A stretch of 64,000 nt of DNA. It comes from Erythroxylum novogranatense. Taxonomy: Eukaryota; Streptophyta; Magnoliopsida; Malpighiales; Erythroxylaceae. A program made the position numbers and the translations under genes. Each line of letters starts with the position of its first letter. The first letter of the stretch is position 1. Shown one piece after another: positions 35,601 to 44,902 of the stretch. The DNA lies in NCBI GenBank assembly GCA_029891385.1, contig CM057230.1:33993402-34057401 (forward strand), given 5' to 3'. The notes under the pieces were generated by a model, which worked only from the letters and a program-made list of their open reading frames with translations, was not told the origin of the DNA and searched no databases.

Positions 35601-38600
35601 TATGACACTGGAGGAAGCTTGGAGCCTTCGTAAGCCAAAAGTTGACCATCTAAATTTTTTTGGATGTGTTGCTTTTGTGAAAGTACAGGAAGAGAAGCGT
35701 ACGAAGTTAGAGGATAAAAGTCAGAAGTGCATATTTTTGGGTTATGGCGAAAATTGCAGTGGCTACAAATTGTATAATCTTATAACTCGAAAAATTGTGA
35801 TGTCTAGAGATGTGGAGTTTGATGAGCAGCAGTCATGGGATTGGAAGAGCGATGACCAATCAAAACATATTGTCTTTGATGAAGAGCAGTGACAGAAAGA
35901 ATACACATAAGATCATATTGATAAAAATTCATCGCCTCGTAGAGATGGAGTTCAGTTCCATGAAGATGATTCAAGCAGCTTGAATATAAGAAAGACAAGA
36001 AGAATTTCAGAGATTTATGAATCAAGTCAACCCGTTGAGTTTGATTATGAAGATGAGATGAATAACTTGTGTTTATTTGCAGGTTTTGATCCATTAACAT
36101 ATGAAAAAGCTTCAAAAGAAAAGAAATGGAGGAGGGTAATGGATGAAGAGATCCACCCAATTCAAAAGAACGACACATGGGAGTTGACATTGTTTCTTAA
36201 AAGGCATCAAGCAATTGGTGTCAAGTGGGTGTTCAAGATGAAAAGAAATGCAAAAGGAGAGGTGGAGAGACATAAAGCAAGGCTGGTTGTGAAGGGATAC
36301 AAACAGAAATATGGTGTGGATTATGAAAAGGTATTCACACCTGTAGCTCGACTTGAAATTGTAATATTGTTAATTTCTCTTGCAGCTCAAAGAAAATGGG
36401 AGATGTACCAAATGGATGTGAAATTGGCGCTTTTTGAATGGAAACCTTGAAGAAAAGGTTTACGTCGAACAACCACTGGGGTTTATAATTGAAGGCCAAG
36501 AAGAAAAAATTTTCAGGTTGAAGAAGGCTCTCTATAGGCTCAAGCAAGCGCCAAGGGCTTGGAATTCTAGAATTGATGCATATTTTGTTCGAGAAGGTTT
36601 CATGAAGTGTCCGTATGAGCATTCTTTATATGCCAAAGTCAATTCTAGTAATGATATTTTGTTGGTGTATTTATATGTGGATGACTTGGTCTTCATGGGA
36701 AACAACAACTCTATGATGCAAGAGTTTAAAAAATCCATGGAGAAGGAGTTTGAGATGACCGACTTGGGTTTGGCGAGATACTTCTTGGAGATTGAAGTGC
36801 AGCAAGGTAAAAATGAAAATTTTATTTCTCAGGAACGATATATTAAAGAGATTTTGAAGAAATTCTCAATGGAGGATTGCCAATCCGTGGATACACCAGT
36901 GGAGTGCGGTATCAAATTAATGAAGGAAGGAGAAGGGAAGTTGGTTAATCCAACTTATTTTAAAAGTCTCGTGGGATGTTTGAGGTACTTGACTTGCACT
37001 CGGCCTGATATACTTTTTGGTGTTAGTTTGGTAAGTAGGTTACATGGAGACTCCAAAGACTTCTCACTTGAAAACGGCCAAGAGAATCCTGAGATATATC
37101 AAAGGTACAATTGATTATGGGCTGCTATATACATCTAAAAAGGAGTTGGAACTTGTTGGTTTTAGTGACAGTGATTGGACTGGAAGTTATGATGATCGTA
37201 AGTGTACTACTGGTTTTGTGTTCTATTTTGGAAGTATTGCATGTACTTGGTCTTCAAAGAAGCAGTCTATTGTTGCTTTATTGACTTGCGAAGCTGAGTA
37301 TATAGCTGCAGCCTCTTGTGTTTGTCACGCAATCTGGTTGAGGAGATTGCTTCGAGAACTTAATCTGCAACAAGAAGTCGCGACAAAGATATATGTGGAC
37401 AACAAATCTGCAATTGTTTTGGCCAAAAATCCGGTTCATCATGAGTGTTTGAAGCATATTGATACTCGATTTCATTTCATAAGGGTATCAAAGCAAAGGA
37501 AGTCGAGCTTATATATGTGAAGTCAAGTGATCAAGTTGCGGACATATTTACAAAAGCTGTCAAAGTTGAAATTTTTTAGTATTTAGGGAAACAACTTGGA
37601 GTTACAATTGTTGGAGAAACAAGTTTAAGGGGAGAAAATGTTGGCATTTAAATTTGTTTTTATTGTTATTTAATTTATGCTTTAATTGTTGGGAAGTTGA
37701 AAGGGTGAAGAGTTAGGAATACGGAGAGTTTAGAACTAGAATGTTCTATGTTGCCTATAAATTGTATTCTTGTTTTTGGTTTAATGTTAAGAGAAAATAT
37801 AGTCCTTCAATAGGACACTGTGAACATAAGTTGAAAACCCTTTTTCTATAGTAGTCTATATCATCAGTAAATTTAATGAGTTCATTCAAATATGTTCATC
37901 TTAGGATGGAAAAGTTTGACTTGAGAACAAAGAGCAGTCAAGCCAAGTCTATTGGCACAGTTGCGCTGATCACCGGGGGGTTAATAGTGACTTTATACAA
38001 AGGCCTGCCGCTGACAGGCCTTTCATCGAGTAGTCAAATACTTGAGGATCAGCTTCTTTTGCCTATGTCAAGCTGGGTCCTAGGTGGTGTTTTCCTTGCA
38101 CTTCACAGTTTAATCCTTGCTCTAATTTTCAACGTCCAGGTAGGTGACCATTTCTAATTTCGTGCTATTGTCCTGCGCTGAGCAATGTAACTTCACTAAT
38201 GACTGGCAAATTTTAACATTTACAGATCTGGATAATAAGGGACTATCCTGCAGAGCTAATTGTGACATTGATTTGCTGCGTTGTTGTTGCCATCATATCA
38301 GCCATAGTCTGTCTCTTTGCAGAGAGAAACAGTAATGCCTGGAGAATAGGGCCTGATATTAAACTTATAGCCATTGGATATTCTGTAATCATAGAGCATT
38401 TCCTTTCAATCTTGATTTCTACGAAATTTGCATTCTCTCTTCTTCAATCTTTCTGCGACTTAGCGTTGACATGGCTTGTAGGGAGTTTTCGCTGGTGCAA
38501 TCAGAAGTGTTGCTCACCTGTGGGCATGTCACAAGAGGGGGCCAATTTATGCTTCCATGTTTAAGCCTCTTGGAATGGTTATTGCGGTGTTCATGGGAGT

Positions 38601-38985
38601 GCCTTTACTTGGGGACACCCTGTATCTTGGAAGGTACCTTTTTTTCTTCTTCTTCTTCTTCTTCTTACAGGTGTTTACGAATGTGTATGATTCCATCGAT
38701 ATCGTTCGTACAGTAGTCTTATTTGTTGAGGCATCATTTTCCTATGTTAAATTGTCAACATCATCCGAGTACCACAAAGGAAATTGTTGGGAAGGTGAAT
38801 TGAACAGCTTCTGGTTCCCACTGTGCAGTGTGATTGGGGCGGTTGTTATTGCCTTGGGATTTTACTCCGTAATATGGGGAAAGGCACAAGAAAAGCAGGC
38901 GACTAAAGACAAGGAAACTTGCTGCTTTGTGTCTTCTTCTCCTCAAGTCCCTCTTCTGCAAGACAGACCAAATGGAAACGTGTGA
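32650..38985 (+). CDS. WAT1-related transporter 2; seven exons, 351 aa, with a 4.5 kb copia element in intron 3
   Basis: Same family and predicted role as gene 1. Exons: 32650-32822, 32918-32983, 33066-33179, 37905-38139, 38226-38384, 38482-38633, 38829-38985. Exons 1, 2, 3, 5 and 6 have exactly the lengths of gene 1 (173, 66, 114, 159, 152). Key pieces are [79 protein letters not shown] and FYSVIWGKAQEK, with a C-terminal PLLQ. Intron 3 (33180-37904) contains Copia-D in the same orientation; excising it leaves an intron of about 240 bp. Its donor is GTTACA, weaker than usual. Splicing of the long intron decides whether the gene is expressed; the coding sequence shows no damage. It is probably a tandem duplicate of gene 1. 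Confidence 0.93.
33327..33511 (+). repeat. Copia-D 5' LTR, 185 bp
   Basis: It starts TGTTAGGCATTT and ends GTCTTTCA. It differs from the 3' LTR by about three substitutions, two single-base indels and a 14-bp insertion that partly duplicates CTTTAATTG. PBS TGGTATCAGAACC follows at 33516. Confidence 0.97.
33538..37630 (+). pseudogene. Copia-D gag-pol, broken by stops and frameshifts
   Basis: ATG 33538 starts the UBN2-type gag (MKENYRMWSIQMEALLSALD). The frame shifts near 33815 and then meets TGA near 34015 and TAG near 34161. An Arg/Gly-rich stretch and the CCHC knuckle CYVCKKFGHYSYDC follow near 34404. Next come the protease (WFLDTGAST, near 34580), the integrase zinc region and core (LVHSDVCGP; RTDRGGEY; LERKNRT), RT with YVDD at 36674-36685, and RNase H (GFSDSDWTG; CEAEYIAA; YVDNKSA). 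Further frameshifts lie near 35080, 35430, 36425, 37030 and 37480, and a stop at 35890. Parts are open for 130-230 codons, so decay is moderate. Confidence 0.92.
37639..37809 (+). repeat. Copia-D 3' LTR, 171 bp
   Basis: It starts TGTTGGCATTT directly after the polypurine tract and ends GTCCTTCA, followed by the target duplication ATAGG. Confidence 0.97.
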
Positions 38986-39384
38986 AACTAACGAACTACA
39001 AAATCCACTGTTGTCAGAAATGAGACTTTCATATTTTTATCCATCAGACCTTTTATTTTCCTTCATATACTAATGAATTTTGAATTTAATAGACAACAAA
39101 ATGAAAATTTAAAGTTTATTTAATAAAATTGTTAAAGAAATATTAAAATTCAAAGACGATTAAGCTTTTTCTTTTATTAATTTTAGTACTATATACCAAT
39201 TTGTTTTTCTAATTCAATTGGGCAACTCCACATAAATACACAAATAATTCAATAGGAAAAAATAAACGTGTCCCTTGTAATTTAAATAATTAAAAATATT
39301 TTTGAAATTCTTGAAGAATTTTCTTTATAATTTTAATATTTTAGAAAATTCATTCTATTAAAATTAACAGTTAAATACATAAGT

Positions 39385-39570
39385 AATATATATCAATCAA
39401 TCAAATATTGTTGACTAAATGATTTAATTCAACTCTTAAACTTGATACAAAATAATTAATTTAATATAATTATAATAAATTATTAGTTTAAATTGCATTT
39501 AATTAATTTAGATCAAGTTTAAGAGTTGAGTTAAATTATCATGTAAATAATATTTGATTAGTTTATATAA
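39385..39570. repeat. Foldback (near-palindromic) element, about 185 bp
   Basis: The left arm at 39395-39446 and the right arm at 39512-39560 are inverted copies (ACTCTTAAACTTGAT against ATCAAGTTTAAGAGT) with only a few mismatches. Pairing extends weakly outward to 39385 and 39570 and inward toward 39480. It may be a foldback MITE. Confidence 0.75.
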
Positions 39571-40085
39571 GAAGTTTACGTCATATGTATTTTATCATTA
39601 TTATTTAAATTTTATTAGTATTTAAATTTTAAATAGTGAAATATTTTATTAATTTGATAATAAAATTACATTAAAACTATTCCATATGTTATAAAATAAA
39701 TTAAACCTATAGGTTCTAAAAATTAATGTTTAAAATAAATTGAAATAAAAACAATGTTTGAAAGATGAAACTAGCAATTAGCATAGGAATCATTTTATAT
39801 CATATGAAAAATTAGTTCCTTATTGAAATTTAGTTTTATGATATAATTTAAATTAGAAAACATCTTAAAATTTGACTTAATGACTCTATTCACTAAAACT
39901 AAAATAAAATAAAATAAAATTTACACATAATAATTATATTTTATATTCAAATTGTTTAAACATAATGTATATATTTTTATTTAGACTTTTATTTCAATGT
40001 ACCGATTAATACCACATAATATAATTGGTACAACTTAAAAGTCGTTTGGTGCAATCCGAGACTTAAATCTAGTCTTACTACTAAT

Positions 40086-40290
40086 TTCTTTTTTCTTTTT
40101 AACCCATGAGATGTCTTAAAAGGATCCCAATTATAGAAAAATCCTTTTAAATCATCTACACTCAACTGAATCGAGTAAGTATCTTGTGGGAGATAAAACT
40201 CTGACTCCAATTTTTAAACAGTTACTTATATGAGAAAATTTTGAACTCACGCTCTCACTTAACCTAAAAGAATACCACTAATTTCTAACT
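40086..40290 (+). repeat. Dispersed repeat, most complete copy
   Basis: Its left half resembles 12741-12845 and its right half 15055-15150, by eye at roughly 70%. The three pieces suggest one interspersed family of about 200 bp. Confidence 0.45.
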
Positions 40291-41670
40291 ACTTATATTT
40301 GCTCCTCCACTTGCAATGTCTATCATGCATCAGTCTATGGGTAGTAATTTTCTAAAAAAGTACCTGAGCAATAGTTGATTAGAAATTTGGTAGTGTGGAC
40401 AACTTGCATATAATTGATCAAAATGCTCCAAGTATTTATATAAAGTTTATCGGTTATATTGGAAAATCCCATTGGTTTCCTTATGAATTGTTCCGGCTCT
40501 TGAAGTTAGATTTTTTTCCCTAAAAACTTCCTCTTTAAGTCATTCCATGTTTTTATTGACCTTGAAAAAAGGTAATAAAGTCAATATTTTGCTTTGTTTG
40601 ACAATGAGAACAAGAAAGTTCTCAATTTTATTTACTGCTTAATCACTACACCATCATGGTTAAGCGAAATGATATGAAACACCTTCATGTCGCCTACAAG
40701 GTCACAAAAAGTAGGTAATAGATGAATCAATCCTGATTTTAACTCAAAAGTTACAAATTAAGAGATTTGATGCATAACTACCATTAGTTCACATTAGGAA
40801 TTTCTAAATCCCTTAACTTCCTTTGCTCAAACATTTCTTTTTCGAAATTTTCTTCTTCTCTTTCACTTTCAGAAACATTACGTAAAGGCATAAAACTTAA
40901 GAATGGCATGTATAGTCTAACATACTTCTAAGTCAACGAACTTGAGTTTTATTTTTTTCAATAAAATTAGGCCTTATGTTGGGCTCAGGCTTTATAGTTT
41001 AGTTAAACCCAAAGTTTGACTCTACATTCCCAATCCCTAACCCTATACTAACCAATTAGGCAATGGCCAAAACTTCAAAGATTTCTTAAAGAGAGAAACT
41101 TTCTTTGTGTTTTCTTCATCATAGACTTAGACAACAGAATCTGGAAAGAATAGAAAAAGAACAAAGCTTATGACAAATGAATCAATATTAAAGCCAACAA
41201 CTGAGATGAACCCAAACACGATCCTAAATAAATGTAGACCATAAACCCCTCCTCCTTCCTTATCTCATACCCTTGAGATAAAATTTTAGGCTAAACTTAG
41301 ACCATGTATATTTAGAGCCTAGTCTAAATCATTTCCAATGGAAATTGGCATGCTATCCTCACCTTTTTACCTTATTATTTGTTTTAAAGTCTTTTCAATC
41401 TCTAGATTGAAAACTAGTCCATATGTCTGAAAAGATCTTATCATAAATCGATTCAGATAAAAACTTCTTTGACAATAGTTCCAAATGTTAGTCAGACTTT
41501 TGAACTAGTTTTAGATGAATAACTAGTTGGGTCTTCAATAATGAGGTACGCCTGTTTGGTCTGCCTGTGAGGTGGTGCGTCAATTGGACCTTCAAAGAGA
41601 TGTGTTCGTTTAATCCGCCTACGAGATTTCTTCGAATAAAAAAAATAGAAATAATTATTCCTTAAATAAC

Positions 41671-41858
41671 ATCTAAATATCCAGTGTCGACGTCAGAGTT
41701 TTTCATCTTTTTCTGTTCTGAATAAAACCAAAATTAGAGTTGATGTGATTGGACTGTGCTCGGCCGGGACAGCATAATATCTAAATATCCAGTGATTGGA
41801 CTGTACTCGGCCGGGACAGCATAATATCTAAATATCCAGTGTCGAAGTCAGAGTTTTT
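41671..41858 (+). repeat. Small tandem repeat upstream of WAT1-related gene 3
   Basis: Two adjacent 47-bp units (41745-41791 and 41792-41838) differ at one base. The word ATCTAAATATCCAGTG occurs at 41671, 41779 and 41826, and a 33-bp segment at 41671 recurs at 41826 with one change. It lies 142-329 bp before the ATG of gene 3, in the probable promoter or 5' UTR. Confidence 0.9.
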
Positions 41859-41999
41859 ATCTATCATAGTTTGAATTTTGAAGACTCCTACGACCGCGAG
41901 AGATATATTGTGTTGATCTGTCTGAATTCCGGAACTAGAAACTTGTCAGAACAGTGGAGGCCATTCGTGGGAGATACTTGAGTAGAAGAGAAAAAGAAC

Positions 42000-44300
42000 A
42001 TGACAATGGGAGCGAAAATCGCTCTACCATTCGTGGGCATGATAATGGCCGAGTGTGCTCAAGTTGGTCTAATGATATTAAGCAAAATAGCCATGTCAAA
42101 TGGCATGAGCAATTTCGTCTTTGTCTTCTACTCCAATGCCCTTGCCTCCCTTGTTCTCCTCCCTTCTTCTTTACTCGTCCACAGGTGCTCTGTCAGCACT
42201 TCATAAAAACCTTTGCTGTTGCTCTTACTGCCTTTTGTTTTGGTAATTGTCTGATGGGTTGTCTTATTTCTTATTTTTGACTTTGTTTTGCAGATCAGAT
42301 AGGCCTCCTCTCACTTTTCCAATTCTATGTGGATTCTTCTTGCTTGGTCTAGTTGGGTTTGTTCGTTTTCTGGGTTTAATTCGGTTTGGTTTAATTTCTG
42401 TTGATAAGATGCGTCGTCTGATTGGTATGTTTTGTACAGTTGCTTGGCACAGGTTTTTGGGTATGCTGGAATTAACCTTAGTTCTCCTACCCTTGGAACG
42501 GCCATGCTTAACCTCGTTCCCGGGATTACATTTGTGATTGCTGTTATTCTCAGGTTATGTATCCCTCTTAATGTAGTTAATTGATGAATTCATTACCCTG
42601 TCAAGCCTTTTTATTAACAGAAAATTTCCATTCCATTCTTTCTCTTAGATGCTGATTGGGCCAGTTGCCGTTAATTTGTAATGAAAAATGAAATTTCACT
42701 GATTAATTTCAGAGGGATGGAAGTAGGTCTACAAATGCTGATGTCGTGTTTTTAAACAACCTCACTCTAGATTATAGAACTGGCAGTCTGTTGGATGTTG
42801 TCAATAATAATGTGTTGGATTCTCACTACAGCTTCTCTGGAGTCTGGCTTCCCATTTATCTTTCTTATTCAGTCCACCAACCAGAACAAGTCGAACATAA
42901 GATTTGTTTCCTTATCCAAAATAGTTATCAACAAAGAAAAATATAAGTAAAGAGAAATGGGAGAAAGGTAATTTGGGAAATGAATTGTTGCTGCAATAAA
43001 TTTCTATGAAGATAACTTCTGCTTAAGCATCTTTTTCGAGATCATGACTATTCAATGGCTTGAATTAGCTTATCTTGGTGGTTTCAGGATGGAAATAGTT
43101 GACTGGAGAAGCTCTAGTACCCTGTCTAAGTCTGTGGGTACCATGGTATTAATCTCTGGGGCATTCGTTATGACTTACTACAAAGGACCTCCAATGCTGA
43201 TGATACCCTCTAATTTGACCGCAGCTCATCAACTTCTTTCACAGCAGGCAAACTGGGTTATCGGAGGATTATTCCTTGCAGTCGATTGTGTGATGACTTC
43301 TACATGGGTCATAATCGAGGTGAAGTTTTTAGAACCCTTTTGGAAAATGGAAGTGATGTATATATGTAATAGGAAAAGCATCACTGTGTTATACTTTTTA
43401 TGTTGCAGACCTTGGTCCTTGAAAGGTACCATGCAGAGCTCATTGTCGTTTTCTTCTACTGCTTCTTTGTAACCATTCAGTCCGCCATAATCAGTTTGGT
43501 AATGGAAAAGGATCCTACTGCTTGGAGCTTAAAACCCAACATAAGGCTGATTGCTGTTCTGTACTCAGTATGTTGATAGAGAAACTTTGTATTTGGCTTG
43601 TAGATAAATTAACCCAGCATGACTCCAGCATAAGATCCTATAAGCTTAAAACAAATGGATTGGGTGTAAAATAAGATATGTATTTGCTGAAGTTGGTAAC
43701 ATTTGTGACTCTTGTTCAGCTGTTCATCTCTAACTACATCAACCTGTTATAATAATGTGCAACCAGTTCTCTAATAGTGTTATGCATTTATACAGGGGGT
43801 ATTTGGTTCTGCCTTCCAAGTCGGGGTTGCTACATGGTGCCTGCGCAAGACAGGGCCAGTTTTTGTTTCCATGTTCAAGCCCTTAGGGATTGTCATTGCA
43901 ACTGCAGTGGGGGTCATCTGTTTAGGTGATAAAATGTATCTTGGAAGGTAAAGTTGTTTAAACTATCCTTCATTCCTTTTTTGGCTAGAAATTATGGTAG
44001 AAAAACGAATCAATGTCTTGATTTAAAAATACTTTTGACAGAGGAGGTTGTTTAAGCCTGTTCCTGCATTGTTAATATATTTTGTTTCTTTAACTCTTCA
44101 TGAATAACAAATGGACCTGGAATTTTAGTGTTGCATTGAATATTCTTTGTAGATTGGTTGGAGCCATTGTGATTATCCTGGGGTTTTATCTGGTCATGTG
44201 GGGAAAAACAAAAGAAGAGAAGGTAGGAAAGCATGGTGAAGTAATAAGCTTTGGATCAAGCAGTGAAACGGCCCCTCTCTTACAAAGTTCCTCTGAATAA
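42000..44300 (+). CDS. WAT1-related transporter 3; seven exons, 350 aa
   Basis: Third member of the cluster, same predicted membrane-carrier role. Exons: 42000-42184, 42294-42356, 42440-42553, 43088-43319, 43409-43567, 43796-43947, 44153-44300. Exons 3, 5 and 6 keep the lengths 114, 159 and 152 of the other two genes; exons 1, 2, 4 and 7 differ slightly. Visible family words are MAECAQVGLMILSKIAMSNG, GYAGINLSSPTLGTAMLNLV, RMEIVDWRSSS, VFVSMFKPLGIVIAT and FYLVMWGKTKEE, with C-terminal APLLQSS. It is clearly more diverged from genes 1 and 2 than they are from each other; EIVDWRSSS in place of EKLDL/EKFDL is typical of the divergence. A second in-frame ATG lies at 42006 and is an equally possible start. 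Gypsy-E begins 196 bp after the stop, so the 3' UTR may be affected. Confidence 0.92.
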
Positions 44301-44495
44301 CATAGTAAGTTTTTCCATTCCAGAAAAATAATCTCTATTCCTTCTGGTCAATTATTTTGTATATATTGTGTTATACTACATGTTTTAGTTATCTACCCTA
44401 CCCATCATCTTGAACATTTTGGATGGTAGGTTTTTGGCCCATGAGAATAAAGACCCTTCAAAGCGATGAGAGTTGTTTACTCTGTGCTGTTAAGA

Positions 44496-44863
44496 TGTTG
44501 TAGACGCATTTATGGGGCAGCAGTATGTTAGGCGCAAGAATCGTGCTAATCACGACAATCAGATGTGAAGGTCATAAGGAAGATTGAGCAAAGATTTTTG
44601 CCTTGATTAATTTCTTTATGTTTCCTGAATTTAGTCATATGGATTGGCTGATTGAATTTTTGAATTATTTCGCAATTATGAATTGCTATCTTGCTTGTAA
44701 GCTCTATTTAAAGAGGAAAATCATTATCAATAAAACAAGTAATATTATATCAACAAATCTTGGTAGGCAACTCCCAATTGAGTTCCAAGGTGATAACTTC
44801 TTTTGAGAGTTATAATCAAATTCTTACAAGATAGGTAGATCTAGGAACAAGAACAAACACACA
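44496..44863 (+). repeat. Gypsy-E 5' LTR
   Basis: It starts TGTTGTAGACGC and ends AAACACACA. It matches 49274-49640 with roughly two dozen or more differences by eye, far more than the Copia-D LTR pair. TATTTAAAGAGG near 44705 may be its TATA region, and AATAAAAC follows near 44730. Confidence 0.95.
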
Positions 44864-44902
44864 AGTCCTCTCGACGATTTAGAATTTCAAGTACATCGTC
44901 TG

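Larger units (their letters stand above)
33327..37809 (+). mobile_element. Copia-D: short-LTR copia element in intron 3 of WAT1-related gene 2
   Basis: The element is 4483 bp with TG...CA LTRs of 185 and 171 bp, flanked by a perfect 5-bp target duplication ATAGG (33322-33326 and 37810-37814). It has a primer site (33516-33528), coding region and polypurine tract AAGGGGAGAAAA (37627-37638). It belongs to a different lineage from Copia-A/B/C (short LTRs, different gag). It lies in the sense direction of the host gene. Confidence 0.97.
38986..41999. other. Intergenic region between WAT1-related genes 2 and 3
   Basis: About 3 kb of AT-rich DNA without a supported gene; a minus-strand ORF at 39989-40210 falls on a dispersed repeat. 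It contains a foldback (39385-39570), the dispersed repeat (40086-40290) and a small tandem repeat (41671-41858) just upstream of gene 3. Confidence 0.6.

Noticed and set aside
38471..38716. Alternative ORF overlapping exon 6 of WAT1-related gene 2
   Set aside because: Wrong frame relative to the family; serine runs come from the CTTCTT tract at the start of intron 6.
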